From NCBI GenBank assembly GCA_023213315.1, contig JAKCPI010002758.1, positions 1 through 64,000 of the forward strand: a stretch of DNA of 64,000 nucleotides, in the 5' to 3' direction. The stretch comes from Euborellia annulipes. Its lineage: Eukaryota; Arthropoda; Insecta; Dermaptera; Anisolabididae. How positions within the stretch are numbered: the stretch's first letter is position 1; the number at the start of each line of letters is the position of its first letter. A program made the translations under genes and the position numbers. Shown here piece by piece: positions 32,601-39,039 of the stretch. Under the pieces are notes generated by a model that was given only the letters and a program-made list of their open reading frames with translations, searched no databases and was not told where the DNA came from.

Positions 32601-33848
32601 AACGTAGAAAGTTTATTTTGCTCAAATTTCTTTCTCCATATGTCTTTGTAATACAGTGTTGTCGGATTTCTCCATAGTTGCCAAGTTTCTTCTCATTTCA
32701 ATTCAAGTTTCATTTGAATTTATTTTCTTCCTGGCTGCATGTGACTACTGGTCATTATAGGTCTTCGGATCTTATGCACCCATTCCAAAAAAAAGATTCA
32801 TCTGTGACCATCGTGATCGTCTGGACCATCTTGGTCGGCTATTCCGCTGCTCATCTTTTCCACGACCTTCTGTAAACTGTCCAACTGTCTCTTATCTTTC
32901 CATCACGCATTATTGTTTCCCCACAATCCTCAAATTTCATCTATAGAAATTCCTTGAAGGAAAACATTTCAAAGACGATGATGTGAAACAATCAGACAAT
33001 CAAATGCATATTTTACTTTTATCACTGCTTGGATCATTCTTTGACGAAGGCTTCCCCGTTATGACAAATGTCTCAATAACAGCGGAGAGACTATATGAAC
33101 AAAGAAAAGGAGTGATATATTTAGAAAATAATATTCCGTTTTGTTTTTTTTTAAAGAAAATTATCGGTACTTAGTTTAAAAACAGCCCTCTTTTTTAGAT
33201 CAGTGGGTTGACCTTTTCAACAGATAGCATCCCTTGAAATCTAAAGATTGATCCCTACGAAATCTAAAGGGCTAAGATCAAATAAAGAGATCAATCCTTT
33301 TTAAGAACTCACTAATATCCAATTTGTCAATTTGAATTAAATACTCTATTTGAATCATTGCTTCACTACTTGCCACTTTTGTAGGGTCAGGGAATTCCAA
33401 ATTCCATCCATATTTAACTTTTTTTTAAATCTTTAATTTAAGACAATTTTATTCTGCATTCTTGATTTCGCTGATTTTAATTTGATTGTTAACAAAAATG
33501 CACTTAGCCAACTATTATAATTAATTTTAAAATTTTTTGATATTTTGTAGTTAAAAATCAATTTTTTGAAATGATTTTGAGAGAAATTACTCCTCCAATT
33601 GTAGAATGGCTTTTAAGCTTTAACCGAGGATGTTTCTTTTTACTCACGTAAGTAAAAATTAACAAATAATCTTTTAAATGCGATTTTCAAATTGATAATT
33701 TTCTTATTTTTTTCTTTTTTTTAGTTTATTTGAACTCGATCCAATTTTATTTAGAAAACAAGTAAAATTGAGAAAAGAACAATTAACTGAAACTTCGCTG
33801 GATTCTGCAAATATGAAAGGCTTAAAATTATTAAAGAAAAAGTTGTAA
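11465..33848 (+). CDS. PUM3: Pumilio homologue 3 (PUM3/Puf-A, penguin), 11 exons
   Basis: Complete gene. The exons at 11465-11609, 11676-11875, 12124-12354, 13897-14102, 16591-16765, 24765-24887, 25074-25228, 30793-30938, 31110-31286, 33551-33647 and 33725-33848 join in frame at GT-AG sites to 592 codons, close to the usual size of about 600-650. The product has a lysine-rich N terminus, the KAKQIWEQLR motif (exon 2), PUM-type repeats (SHDGARIIQ, ELYGDLYK, WHGSKKDRK, CGRKVLLYIV, ILEQGDGNKF) and the C-terminal FNRG segment ending in a basic tail, all in the order of the family. Family members are nucleolar RNA-binding proteins needed for large-subunit rRNA processing. Introns 4, 5 and 7 are 2.5, 8.0 and 5.6 kb and full of transposons. 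An in-frame ATG at 11420 could add 15 residues. AATAAA follows at 33951. Confidence 0.92.
11676..11875 (+). CDS. PUM3: PUM3 exon 2
   Basis: Residues 49-115, beginning GKPNWTVIKKK and including KAKQIWEQLRIKNLDKEKR, the conserved stretch before the first PUM repeat. Acceptor AATATAG, donor AAAG/GTAACG, ending in phase 0. Confidence 0.88.
12124..12354 (+). CDS. PUM3: PUM3 exon 3
   Basis: Residues 116-192. Encodes VILSHDGARIIQTML, YGNEDQL and YAIRIIMKFFKYGSK, corresponding to the first PUM repeats of Puf-A. Acceptor TTCTAG, donor TCT/GTAAGT. Confidence 0.92.
12740..13050. repeat. Inverted repeat pair with CGAAACGTC modules
   Basis: The left arm (12740-12830) and right arm (12955-13045) contain ACTTTGCAGCCAGGAGATTAAAT-type sequence and its complement. 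Each arm holds CGACCGAAACGTCGG next to ATGAAGG(T)-type sequence, facing outward. The middle is unique AT-rich sequence. The arrangement resembles the tail-to-tail terminal repeats of Penelope-like elements, but no coding part is present. Confidence 0.55.
12953..12987 (+). other. Hammerhead-like stem-loop module
   Basis: TTATGAA, then stem GGTCG with loop TAATTGG and CGACC, then GAAACGTCGG. The order of TGA-stem-GAAA-GTC follows the hammerhead core, but the first core element is TTATGA instead of CTGATGA and one extra base precedes the stem. A diverged partner lies on the minus strand at 12800-12838. Confidence 0.35.
13234..13455 (+). mobile_element. 5S-rRNA-like SINE with the shared 3' hairpin
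   Basis: The head (13242-13376) has 5S hallmarks in order: closing ends GGCAAC and GGTTGCC that pair like helix I, GAGGTTAAGTAATGCC at the box A position and GGGATTGGTGACC at the box C position (5S genes have AGTTAAGC and GGATGGGTGACC). After a spacer, ACCCCTAAATGGCC, GCCGAAAAGGGT and poly-A form the same 3' hairpin as in the tRNA-headed SINEs. 5S-headed SINEs (SINE3 class) are known in some animals. The similarity is judged by eye only. Confidence 0.5.
13897..14102 (+). CDS. PUM3: PUM3 exon 4
   Basis: Residues 193-261 (last codon split). Contains SWKLIEVAYL and LTQELYGDLYK, matching the ELYG motif of the family. Acceptor TTTCACAG, donor AA/GTAAAT, phase 2. Confidence 0.92.
14440..15770. repeat. 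1.3-kb foldback with about 620-bp arms in PUM3 intron 4
   Basis: The arms 14440-15066 and 15152-15770 are reverse complements with roughly 10 percent differences and small indels; the loop is about 85 bases. No open frame of note. The divergence indicates an old insertion. Confidence 0.8.
15893..16218. mobile_element. MITE with GGGGCCCTTACACGATCA ends
   Basis: Inverted ends AGGGGCCCTTACACGATCA, flanked by TAA on both sides (15890-15892 and 16219-16221). A three-base TAA/TTA target and GG-CC ends fit the PIF/Harbinger type. It is 326 bp, carries several CAGTCAG/CTGACTG repeats near its ends, and is non-coding. Confidence 0.75.
16591..16765 (+). CDS. PUM3: PUM3 exon 5
   Basis: Ends at residue 319. 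Encodes HSLINDFLKIC, EILALVRPCIEKYC, NGVYIAMLSIWHGSKK, corresponding to the ARVAMHCLWHGTPK segment of vertebrate PUM3. Acceptor TTTTTATAG, donor AAAAAG/GTATTC. Confidence 0.92.
16940..17220 (+). repeat. Copy of the 'GAATTCGGCAAG' repeat family
   Basis: Contains GTATCGACGAAATTGC and CGTGAATTCGGCAAGCCC, then TTTATCACCTAAAGAAAGTTGTA. The same order occurs at 29830-30060, and parts recur at 18022-18200, 20105-20240 (inverted) and 30330-30540 (inverted). A 76-codon frame across it is accidental. Confidence 0.6.
17241..17311 (-). tRNA. tRNA-like sequence (probable pseudogene or SINE head)
   Basis: Read on the minus strand, GTGCTGT and GCGGCAC form a seven-pair acceptor stem (with G-T pairs); GTC/GGC can form the D stem; TCCGA/TTGGA closes a seven-base loop GTACAAA; and GTGGTTCGACTCC gives a T loop. 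A box and B box are good, but the T stem has two mismatches and the anticodon (ACA by position) is unusual, so a working tRNA is unlikely. A T-run follows the 3' end. The block is bracketed by ATATCCGAA and its inverse. Confidence 0.45.
17600..18330. repeat. Palindromic repeat family around TCATATAAAACCCTATG
   Basis: CATAATCATATAAAACCCT at 17791-18004 (interrupted by the SINE) faces its complement AGGGTTTTATATGATTATG at 18287-18305; between them lies a copy of the GAATTCGGCAAG family. Related arms recur at 18430-18674 and 59640-59960. AGCTTAACC and TTTACTAGCACAATTGATAAT are conserved in all. Confidence 0.6.
17802..17985 (+). mobile_element. tRNA-derived SINE with 9-bp target duplications
   Basis: Flanked by ATAATCATA (17793-17801 and 17986-17994). 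The head has GTGGCTCAGAGAGCAG (A box) and GGGTTCGCTTCC (B box). After an AT-rich middle with a short inverted ATTTGATTAC/ATCATTTGAA region come GGGTCTAAATAGCC and GTCGAAAAAGACC, the shared 3' hairpin, and an A-rich tail. It sits inside an older repeat whose sequence continues on both sides. Confidence 0.85.
18675..20057. mobile_element. 1.38-kb element with 35-bp perfect terminal inverted repeats
   Basis: Both ends begin GAACCCTGTTATTCAATGGT and continue for about 35 matching bases. It is flanked by ATAT (18671-18674 and 20058-20061), and the related sequence at 18258-18280 shows the empty site, GATATATGTAAATC on the minus strand. No transposase frame. Three TTAGG units lie within at about 19517-19533. 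The superfamily is not clear from a four-base AT-rich target. Confidence 0.8.
20808..21067. repeat. Foldback with about 100-bp arms
   Basis: The arms 20808-20909 and 20968-21067 are reverse complements with few mismatches (AAATGCTTTTATTTAAATT outermost). The loop of about 58 bases has no visible feature. Confidence 0.8.
21148..21553 (+). repeat. Three tandem copies of a roughly 138-bp unit
   Basis: AATAAAGTACCACATT, CATCAAAAATGAC and AGCTCATCGGGAAGT recur in order at about 21155, 21297 and 21443. The units differ by scattered substitutions and small indels. Confidence 0.85.
21613..21709. repeat. Hairpin with 41-bp arms
   Basis: AGTTGCGTGGAAAGGAGTCA at the start is matched by TGACTCCTTTCCACGCAACT at the end; the arms continue into an AATAAAAAATCA region with one mismatch. 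The loop contains GTCGACGTTTG, related to the CGAAACGTC motif of other foldbacks. Confidence 0.85.
22261..23250 (+). pseudogene. Broken non-LTR (LINE) reverse transcriptase fragment
   Basis: The frames at 22261-22360, 22373-22588 and on to 23250 together show reverse transcriptase motifs: FICFVDLTRAID (motif A; Phe to Ile-type variant), TGIRQGDSLSPALFN (motif B), and CYANDAELIAES, where YADD has become YAND; then FKYLGCQISSNRN and the downstream ERTKQLL and RRKEWNKHLERA stretches seen in insect LINEs of the jockey/I kind. Several frameshifts and stops separate the pieces, and both the 5' part and the 3' end are missing. It lies in PUM3 intron 5 in the gene's orientation. Dead copy. Confidence 0.85.
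24262..24365 (+). mobile_element. SINE fragment (CATTTGGATACCAAATGG family)
   Basis: GGATTCGGATCCCAGGCAGTCTG gives a B-box-like region, followed by ATTTAAATCATTTGGATACC and AAATGG, a short palindrome also present at 29248, 36280 and 37375. The 3' hairpin is absent here; the copy is cut short near TGCCTGGACCC. Confidence 0.55.
24765..24887 (+). CDS. PUM3: PUM3 exon 6
   Basis: Residues 320-360: DRKHMMKNLKGSYASLAQ followed by FFDCVDDTVALKK, the AFDCIDDT motif of the family. Acceptor ATTATAG, donor AAAAAG/GTAATA, phase 0 at both ends. Confidence 0.93.
24990..25038 (+). repeat. Solo tail of a foldback family
   Basis: AAATATGTTTCACGGAAACC and CCACTTTCCCTCCAAAC match the tails of the foldbacks at 29285-29448 and 43456-43700. 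Only the tail is present, 35 bases before PUM3 exon 7, with no arms. Confidence 0.65.
25074..25228 (+). CDS. PUM3: PUM3 exon 7
   Basis: Residues 361-412: IIIPELIQSLEELI, CGRKVLLYIVVHRNP, RILEQGDGNKF. This is the most conserved part of the family (GRKVLLYLLSPRDP). Acceptor TTTTTTAG, donor CAG/GTAATT, phase 2. Confidence 0.94.
25274..25375. repeat. Hairpin of the AATCTGGTGTGACTGG family
   Basis: AATCTGGTGTGAC...CACAACTTTCTCTTACC faces GGTAAGAGAAAGTTG...GTCACACCAGATT, with arms of about 43 bases. Related sequence occurs at 29577-29655, 35670-35700 (half), 41905-41940 (half) and 52503-52560 (half). Confidence 0.85.
25690..26035 (+). repeat. Fullest copy of the AGTACTAGTACTTT family
   Basis: Runs from GAGAAAATCGAAAAAACTGA through AAAGTACTAGTACTTTTTGG to TACTTTCTCTCTCTATATAT and GGGTAAGAGAAAGT. 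The same order recurs at 34850-35062 and partly at 37700-37850, 36930-37265 and (minus) 49110-49540. Non-coding. Confidence 0.7.
26387..26523 (+). pseudogene. THAP-domain exon of a transposase, truncated
   Basis: A 45-codon frame starting MGHETCCVVNC, with C6/C7 and C11 in the first half of a THAP zinc module, then HKFYKFPQ and the RMKWI stretch. It ends at a good donor (AAAAAA/GTAAAC), as THAP transposase genes often do after the first exon. The second half, with the C-x2-H pair and AVPTIF-type motif, is not found downstream. THAP proteins of this kind are typical of P-element-like transposases. Confidence 0.6.
26580..26829 (-). pseudogene. Fragment of a transposase-like gene opposite to the THAP exon
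   Basis: Read on the minus strand the sequence gives PPAKKIRCDPLPLDVSEL, one stop, then ENDACIAKVVKNLVDQVEIN and DCVECLKKIY. The Cys-spaced segment looks like protein-coding sequence of a THAP/P-type transposase but I cannot name it with certainty. Its orientation is opposite to the THAP exon 60 bases away, so the element was rearranged. Confidence 0.4.
27300..28009. other. Gene-free part of PUM3 intron 7
   Basis: No coding similarity or clear element ends. TTGGCGC and GTTTGATT are repeated a few times (27361-27520), but without a regular period. Confidence 0.35.
28018..28652. mobile_element. hAT-type element with 8-bp target duplications
   Basis: Ends TAGAGACCGGA and TCCGGTCTCTA, flanked by ACTATAAC (28010-28017 and 28653-28660). 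Subterminal A-rich repeats of AAGCATAAAA and AAGCACGAAA type lie at both sides. A second, G-run-containing element related to 50015-50291 occupies about 28150-28425. Confidence 0.88.
29240..29570 (+). mobile_element. SINE split by a foldback insertion
   Basis: CGTTTGGATACCAAATGGCTTAA (29248) and TAAATAAGAATGCATGGACC (29447) are the two halves; the 3' part AGTCTTATATGGCC and GCCAAAAAGACTT then GTGTATGGGAAAAAAGTGTG is the shared 3' hairpin and tail. Its B-box head is missing. Confidence 0.65.
29285..29448. mobile_element. Foldback MITE nested in a SINE
   Basis: AAATTATTTAGTATATGTGA...TTGTAAATGAAAGAAA is inverted as TTTCTTTCATTTACAA...ACTAAATAATTT, with almost no loop, followed by the tail AAATATGTTTCACGGAAAAC to CCCTCCAAAC. 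Same family as 43456-43700. Confidence 0.8.
29577..29655. repeat. Diverged hairpin of the CTGGTCGCACAGCACACAAC family
   Basis: CTGGTCGCACAGCACACAAC and TTCTCTTACC face GGTAATCGAAAGTTGTG and CTTCTCACACCAGAC. The arms are imperfect compared with 25274-25375. Confidence 0.7.
29830..30540. repeat. Inverted pair of the GAATTCGGCAAG family
   Basis: The left copy runs from TTACTCCGAAATTGCC to about 30080; the right copy (about 30330-30540) is inverted and ends GCAATTTCGCTAATTCGGCG. Between them lies about 250 bases of unassigned sequence. Both families' ends face outward. Confidence 0.6.
30793..30938 (+). CDS. PUM3: PUM3 exon 8
   Basis: Residues 412-461: SKKPMSQRINEIRDHLNTFL, then TWIKKTNIALLTLHILLTSK. 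It corresponds to the SKKDTEVRRRELLES region of vertebrate PUM3. Acceptor ATATCTAG, donor AAAG/GTAGGT, phase 1. Confidence 0.9.
31110..31286 (+). CDS. PUM3: PUM3 exon 9
   Basis: Residues 461-520: GEDLKITLENLVKIMLDKSL, PYLEQPGIYKILKKLIVMD, RRDPKEKQ. The EQPG segment stands where vertebrates have the AEHPAGH motif. Acceptor ATTTTAG, donor CAAG/GTAATT, phase 1. Confidence 0.9.
31450..31798 (+). pseudogene. LINE fragment between endonuclease and reverse transcriptase
   Basis: WSDYCFKGANASQAADSITE, GMETYISFK, KSKPWLNIECVKATSAK and, one frame over, RFRKARTQCQKTINEAKRAF are the conserved linker of non-LTR retrotransposons of the jockey/CR1/RTE kind. The frame shifts near 31700, and the sequence ends where the foldback begins at 31799. 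It lies in PUM3 intron 9, sense orientation. Confidence 0.7.
31799..32593. mobile_element. 795-bp foldback element carrying a hammerhead-like module
   Basis: The ends TGTATCTGTATCGAATAAAA and its complement belong to 56-bp inverted repeats (31799-31854 and 32538-32593) with two differences. No protein frame. No clear target duplication. The minus strand carries the hammerhead-like structure at 31968-32036. Confidence 0.75.
31968..32036 (-). ncRNA. Hammerhead-ribozyme-like motif (type I order)
   Basis: Minus strand, in order: CTTGCT; CTGATGA (exact core); stem GGC, loop, GCC; GAAA; ACAAGT, a loop of about 18 bases, ACTTGT; C at the cleavage position; AGCCAAG, which pairs with CTTGCT apart from one bulged C. 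Both invariant cores and three helices are present. One extra C between CTGATGA and the GGC stem departs from the consensus and may stop cleavage. Such motifs are known in Penelope-like elements and retrozymes. Activity is not shown. Confidence 0.5.
33551..33647 (+). CDS. PUM3: PUM3 exon 10
   Basis: Residues 520-552: VKNQFFEMILREITPPIVEW followed by LLSFNRGCFFLLT. NRG aligns with the VNRGAIIL segment of the C-terminal CPL region. Acceptor TTTTGTAG, donor CAC/GTAAGT, phase 2. Confidence 0.92.
33725..33848 (+). CDS. PUM3: PUM3 exon 11 (last)
   Basis: Residues 552-592: LFELDPILFRKQVKLRKEQL, then MKGLKLLKKKL and TAA at 33846. The SKGIEILLEKL-like end agrees with the family. Acceptor TTTTTTAG. 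AATAAA at 33951 is the likely polyadenylation signal. Confidence 0.92.
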
Positions 33849-34429
33849 ATTGCAAAATAACAAGACACCCGTCATACGTATTTTTAATTTATTATTTCAT
33901 GTATATTTAGGGTTACCTATTTTTTCAAAGCCAAACCTGGGCAGCCAGGTAATAAAATAAATAACAATCTCATTTATTAGAGTTTTTATTGTTATACTTT
34001 ATTAAGTGCGACCCCTAGAAAAAAAAAAAAAAATAGGGATAAGCCACAGTGAAAGAAGAAGAAGATTGTTATACTTTATTAATACCTTTTATTATTAGGG
34101 GAAAGTAGCCGACTATCGGATGCTTTTTGTTTTTATTACATAAAAAATACTAACAACATGATTTTTGGCTACATTTTGATTTCTAAACACAATAGATTTA
34201 GTTATGTACTAGACTAAACAATTTAGAGGTAATATTTCAATCACGTTAATTTTTTTTTTTTTTTTTTTTTTTTTTAAATAAAAATTGACATTTTTACACT
34301 TTTGAAAAATGGGTTCCTAATAAGCCATGTAAACAATATGTGAGAAAAAGCAGTTGAAACAAAGTTAATTAAGAAGTATAAAATTAGAGTACAAGAACAA
34401 GTTTATAATTTCATTAATAATTAACAGAT

Positions 34430-34765
34430 TTGCACGAATGAATGATTTTTGGAAAGCTAAAGAATTACAGAATATCGTACTTATACGTTCTTTGCATTCA
34501 GGGATGTTAAAAAAATTTTAGGGTTGTCCAAAGAGATTTTAGAGCAATTTAAATATATGTGGTTAGGTCGATTTTTTGCCATTTTTGACAACTTTAACAC
34601 GCCATATTTCTTAAACGAGTTGAGATATCAAGTTGAAATTGGGGCTTTTTCTTAGTCTCTATTGACTCTACCTATGACCCAAATTTCATAGAAATCTGAG
34701 ATGGTGAGGTTAAAAAGTGTATCGATTTGACGTGGAATGACTCAAAAATGTTAATATTGCACATA
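34430..34765 (+). repeat. Deletion derivative of the element at 40750-41860
   Basis: GATTTGCACGAATGAATGATTTT to GGGTTGTCCAAAG matches 40768-40876, and GATTTTAGAGCAATTTAAAT to GTTAAAAAGTGTAT matches 41655-41850. The roughly 780 bases between are missing here; AAAG is at the junction. Confidence 0.8.
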
Positions 34766-34779
34766 TGATATATCAAAAT

Positions 34780-35062
34780 GAGAATATGCTTTTTAAAGAG
34801 CATCTAAAAAATAATTGATTTATGAATTTTAATCAAAATCGTTGAGCTAATTTTGAGAAAATCGAAAAACTGAAAAAGTACATCAGTAAAGTGCTAGTAC
34901 TTTTTGGTCGATTTTGTTCAAAAGATTATTTTCACGTCTCAGTGGGGTGCCTAACTTAAATGTAAAATTTCAACCTCCTACCTCATTTCCTTCATCTACA
35001 TCGAATTTTTGATATGACCGCAATATTTTCTCTCCATATATTACATATATAGGCAAGAGAAA
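34780..35062 (+). repeat. AGTACTAGTACTTT family copy
   Basis: Same order as at 25690-26035: GAGAAAATCGAAAAACTGAA, TACATCAGTAAAGTGCTAGT, ending in CATATATAGGCAAGAGAAAA. It lacks the ACACAC part. Confidence 0.65.
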
Positions 35063-35229
35063 ATAAAAATAATTTATATACTTTTTGTTTTAATAATTCA
35101 CAATCTTATATAATTTATCTAATTTATCTACTAAATTCATTGATTATCTAGACTTGATTTTCGTTTGGTTTTTTGTATCCACCTGCCCCAATAAGATCTT
35201 ATAATAAAATACTAAATATGATTTATAAC

Positions 35230-35842
35230 TAGGGCTCGGATTTCGCCCTATTTGCCTTTTTTTAATTTATGGCTTAAAATTTAGGCCAATATGATATGTA
35301 TACGTTTCATGAAATTCTGAATAAAATAAGAGGCATTTGTTAGTGCCTATAATGCCTATTTTGGCCGATTCTGGGTTTTGGTGCCTATTTCATCTATAAA
35401 TGCCTTTTTTAGTGCCTATTTTAAGTTCAAATAGTCAATTTCAATTTTTTACGAGCTATACATAGCCTAAATTTAAAATTTTTTTGAATTATCAAGCAAA
35501 TATTTCAAGGGGGGGGGGGGGGGTAAAGGGGGTAATTACCCCCCCCCCTCCCGAGATTTGAAAAAAAAAAATTATTTTTAATGTAAAATTTTAAAAATTA
35601 ATACTTAAAAATTTGATTTGTATTTATATTCTGGCAAACAAGTACAGAATTACCGAAATTAAGAAAAAATTGTGTACTATGCGACCAGTCACACCAAATT
35701 ACCAAAAATAAGACATCAATTTTTTAAATTTTTTTATATTATTTCTTAAATAGTGCCTTTTTAAGTGCCTATTTTAATAATTTTTAGTGCTTAGTTGCCT
35801 GCCTATTTTAAAGATTTTTAGTGCCTATAAATCCGAGCCCTA
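35230..35842. mobile_element. hAT-type element with 8-bp target duplications (unoccupied copy)
   Basis: Ends TAGGGCTCGGATTT and AAATCCGAGCCCTA, flanked by TTTATAAC (35222-35229 and 35843-35850). TGCCTATTTT-type repeats fill the interior and a G/C run lies near 35510-35550. It is the reference for the interrupted relative at 58367-61377: here GTGCCTATAATGCC is continuous. Confidence 0.9.
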
Positions 35843-36269
35843 TTTATAACTCTAAACTTTTTTTATGATTCCCTTGACCAATTTACTTTAAAATAGGTAT
35901 TGTTTTACGACAAAAGCATAAAATTAATGAACATTCTAATTAAACAAAAAAACAATTCATGATGACAAATTTGAGACAAAATGTTTCTTATAAAGAGTTT
36001 ACTCATTTGTGACTCGATTCTCCAAGAGCTCTCTAAACCTTCCTAGTATTTAATTCGTTTTTAACCAAATAAAGTTTCGATCATTATCAGATCTTCATTT
36101 GGCAGACAGTTTCTCTCTTGCTGTAAATTTAACTCTGAGCAGATGATATTTTGTGTTGACCAAGATATTGTAGTTTTTGAATCTTGATTACGCTGGCGGA
36201 GTCTTTTGGGTCAGAGATTAAAGCAAAAGAGGAGACATTAACCCTTAACTTACTGTTGCATAAATTATA

Positions 36270-36460
36270 TTTTTTTAAGCCATTTGGATACCAAATGGCT
36301 TAAATAGAAATGCCTGGACCTCAATAGATATTATAAATAATAACGGTTATCGTCAGAGTCTTAAATGGCCTGAGTTGTCGAAAAGACTGCGTGAATGTGT
36401 GTGTGAGTGTGAGTGTGAATGAGAAAAAGTGTGAATGTTTAAAAAGAAAAAAAAAATTTA
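36270..36460 (+). mobile_element. SINE 3' part with CATTTGGATACCAAATGG and shared hairpin
   Basis: GCCATTTGGATACCAAATGG, GCCTGGACCTC, then AGTCTTAAATGGCC and GTCGAAAAGACT, followed by a TGTG/TGAGTGTGAGTG tail and A-rich sequence. The head is not present. Confidence 0.7.
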
Positions 36461-36699
36461 TATTTTTTAAAATTGTAATTATTTTACCTTATTTCATTTT
36501 ATTGGCTTCTTGCTCAAGATTCTTTATTATTTTAAATATATCTAAACATAGTTTGAATTAGATGGGAACAATTTTTCCTACAAATCAAAATTTATTTATT
36601 ATTGCTATGTTAATTTATTTATATTAAACTCATACAGAGAAAACATTGAGGCCTCAAGGGAGTCTACCTCACGTTTTTTCTATTAACGAGGTTTAAGGT

Positions 36700-36860
36700 A
36701 AATAACCAGCGGCGTAACCAGCCTTTGAGGGCGGGGGGGGGGCGAAGCTTAACTAGGGCGCCGATTTTCCAGTGGGCTCCGCCCCTGGACTCCCTTGCTC
36801 GCCTCCGGCGAACAATTGCCCGCCTTCGGCGGGCAAATTTCTTGCATCCTGTAATTTCCT
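36700..36860. repeat. GC-rich repeat with GCCCGCCTTCGGCGGGC palindrome
   Basis: GC-rich in an AT-rich setting; begins near AGCGGCGTAACCAGC with a G run, then CTCGCCTCCGGCGAACAA and CCCGCCTTCGGCGGGCAAAT. Related blocks are at 38490-38580, 39355-39577 and 42510-42620. Confidence 0.6.
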
Positions 36861-37289
36861 CAGCGAATTTGTGAAACAAATGAAATTGTTTATATTTATA
36901 TGTTTTTTAATGACACCTGTATGATTTTGTTTTGATTTTTCTTTGCTTTTACGAAAAATGTCGTTTTCTTCTGTGATTATTTCAAAAAATATTCAGTTTT
37001 CGGAAAAATATCAAAGAATAGAAACTTTTTAAAATTGAGTATTTTATCATAATATAACAAAAAAATTTCAAAATATTTGAAAAAACCTTTTAAGTAAAGT
37101 ACTAGTCCCAAGTGAAGTATTTACTCCAAAAGTTGATAGAAATCTACAATTTTAGTGTAAGGAGCATTTACCAAATTTCATCTATATAGCTGCTTTGGTT
37201 TTTAAGCAATCGCGTTCACACACACACCCAGACGTAATTCCAAAAGAATATACGAGAAAGTCTCGGGGAAGTCATTCCCCATATTTTTT

Positions 37290-37435
37290 TTTTAACACAC
37301 TTCCCATTCACACTCACACACACATGCACAATGTCTTTTCGGCAACTTAGGCCATATAAGACTTTGACTTTGACATTTGGTATCCAAATGGCTTAAATAA
37401 AATCATCGGACTGCCTGGGATCCGAGCCCCCGATT
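37290..37435 (-). mobile_element. SINE on the minus strand with head and shared 3' hairpin
   Basis: On the minus strand: GGCTCGGATCCCAGGCAGTC (B-box region), ATTTAAGCCATTTGGATACC, then AGTCTTATATGGCC and GCCGAAAAGACAT, and a TGTGTGTGTGAGTGTGAATG tail. It is the best complete example of the CATTTGGATACC SINE in the window. Confidence 0.7.
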
Positions 37436-37710
37436 AGAGCCCTGCACGGGTACGGGTTGGCCCGTAGGCCCGTTACCCGCCTGGCCCGCGGACCGGGCCG
37501 GGCGGGCTTTGGAGGCCATGAAAAAATTACGGGCGGGTACGGGCGGGTAGCAAGTCTAAATAAACGGGTTCGGGCGGACGGGCATGCAAATGAAATTGTA
37601 TTTAAAAATTGCTAGACATTTGTTCATTCATTCACTAAATCTCGGGCGGGTTTGAAAAAATTCCGGGCGGGCTCGGGCGGGCCTGAAGAATGGTAAAAGC
37701 CCTTTCATTT
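37436..37710. mobile_element. Probable hAT MITE rich in CGGGCGGG
   Basis: TAGAGCCCTGCACGGGTACG starts the block and AAAAGCCCTTTCA closes it. CGGGCGGGT-type motifs recur about eight times in both halves. The right end does not match well, so the superfamily call rests on the left end and composition. Confidence 0.45.
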
Positions 37711-38477
37711 TGAGAAAATCGAAAAAACTGAAAAACTACATCAGTAAAATACTAGTACTTTTTGGCCGATTTTGATTAAAAGCTTATTTTCACGGTCCCG
37801 GGGGTGTTTAACTTAAATATAACATTTCAGTCTCATAGCTCAATTCAAAAAATTAAATATTAAGGCTTATACGAATCCTGAGTAAATCTCCACAGCCTTA
37901 AAACATCAAATTAAGGCTTATATATTGCAAAATAAAAAAAAAATTAATTATAAAGCCTCTATATACGTTATTTATTATTTTTGGAATTAAATTCATTTAA
38001 AATAGTAGAATTCAAGTTGTAATATAATTTTAAAAGAAAACAATCAATTTTTTAAGACAATCGATGAAAAGAATATGATAAAATCACATTCGCTGGGCTA
38101 TATCTTAGAGGCCGTAGGGCGCCTATGCCGGTTTCGGGGGGCGCCAAGGGCTCGTTACGCCACTGTAAATAACTTAACATCGCTTAATAAACTCTGTTGG
38201 TTTTGCATATACCCGTTTATTATAATAAATTACTCTATTTAAATGAGAAAGGGGAGATTTTTTTTGTTTTGAATGTTGTCATACCTCACAAATGAATGCC
38301 TTTGTTATTTTTTAAAAATATTTATAAATAAAAAAAATCTTACTTCAAATATCATTTTATTAAAAACATGGCTATTATTCCCCAATATCGGATACCATGG
38401 TTCAGGCTCTCTGACAGCGCTATCACTACACCCAAAGGACTCTTCTAAGCAAAACACCCATCTTTATCATAAAAAAT

Positions 38478-38585
38478 CTATATATATAACTAGTCGCAAA
38501 GCCCGCCTTCGGCGGGCTTTCCGCCTAGCCAGGGGGCTGCGCCCCTGGACCCCTTGCTCGCCTTCGGCGAGCAAGTTTATTCCCA
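38478..38585. repeat. GC-rich repeat of the GCCTTCGGCG family
   Basis: AAGCCCGCCTTCGGCGGGCTTT and TTGCTCGCCTTCGGCGAGCAA are two perfect short palindromes, around GGGGCTGCGCCCCTGGACCCC. The preceding CTATATATATAACTAGTCGC resembles the start of Helitron-like elements. Confidence 0.5.
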
Positions 38586-39039
38586 ATTTAGGATATTTCT
38601 TGTTGCAATGCAAGTGTTAAGATGTTAAGGAAGGATCTTATATTCAAGCGAGGCGAGGGTACCGAATGGGAACAGCACAAAAGGGTCTGTTTATGACTGT
38701 TTAAAGGGTCAGTCACCTGCTTCCTCTCTTCGCTTTTCAACTGCTGCGTAGCCCCCACCCCCAGCCCATAGTCAGGTAGGAAGCTGGTTCACACAGCACA
38801 ATGGACGCTCTCTAATTTCTAGCCAACTTGTTGATTTTGTGTTCCCATATTGAAGAAATTTCATTATAATTAATTTTCCAAAATATTTAAGAGATTCAAA
38901 TTATTACTACGTTACTCCCAGAGCCAAATTTTATATGTGTACTTAATTTCAAATGGATTCATTGAAAATTGTGGATTTCTATAGAACATATACATACATA
39001 TTTACATACATACATACATTTTTCCCATTTCATTTTTAT

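Noticed and set aside
32678..32875. 65-codon frame between PUM3 exons 9 and 10
   Set aside because: No splice sites in phase with PUM3 and no known similarity; the neighbouring exons join correctly without it.
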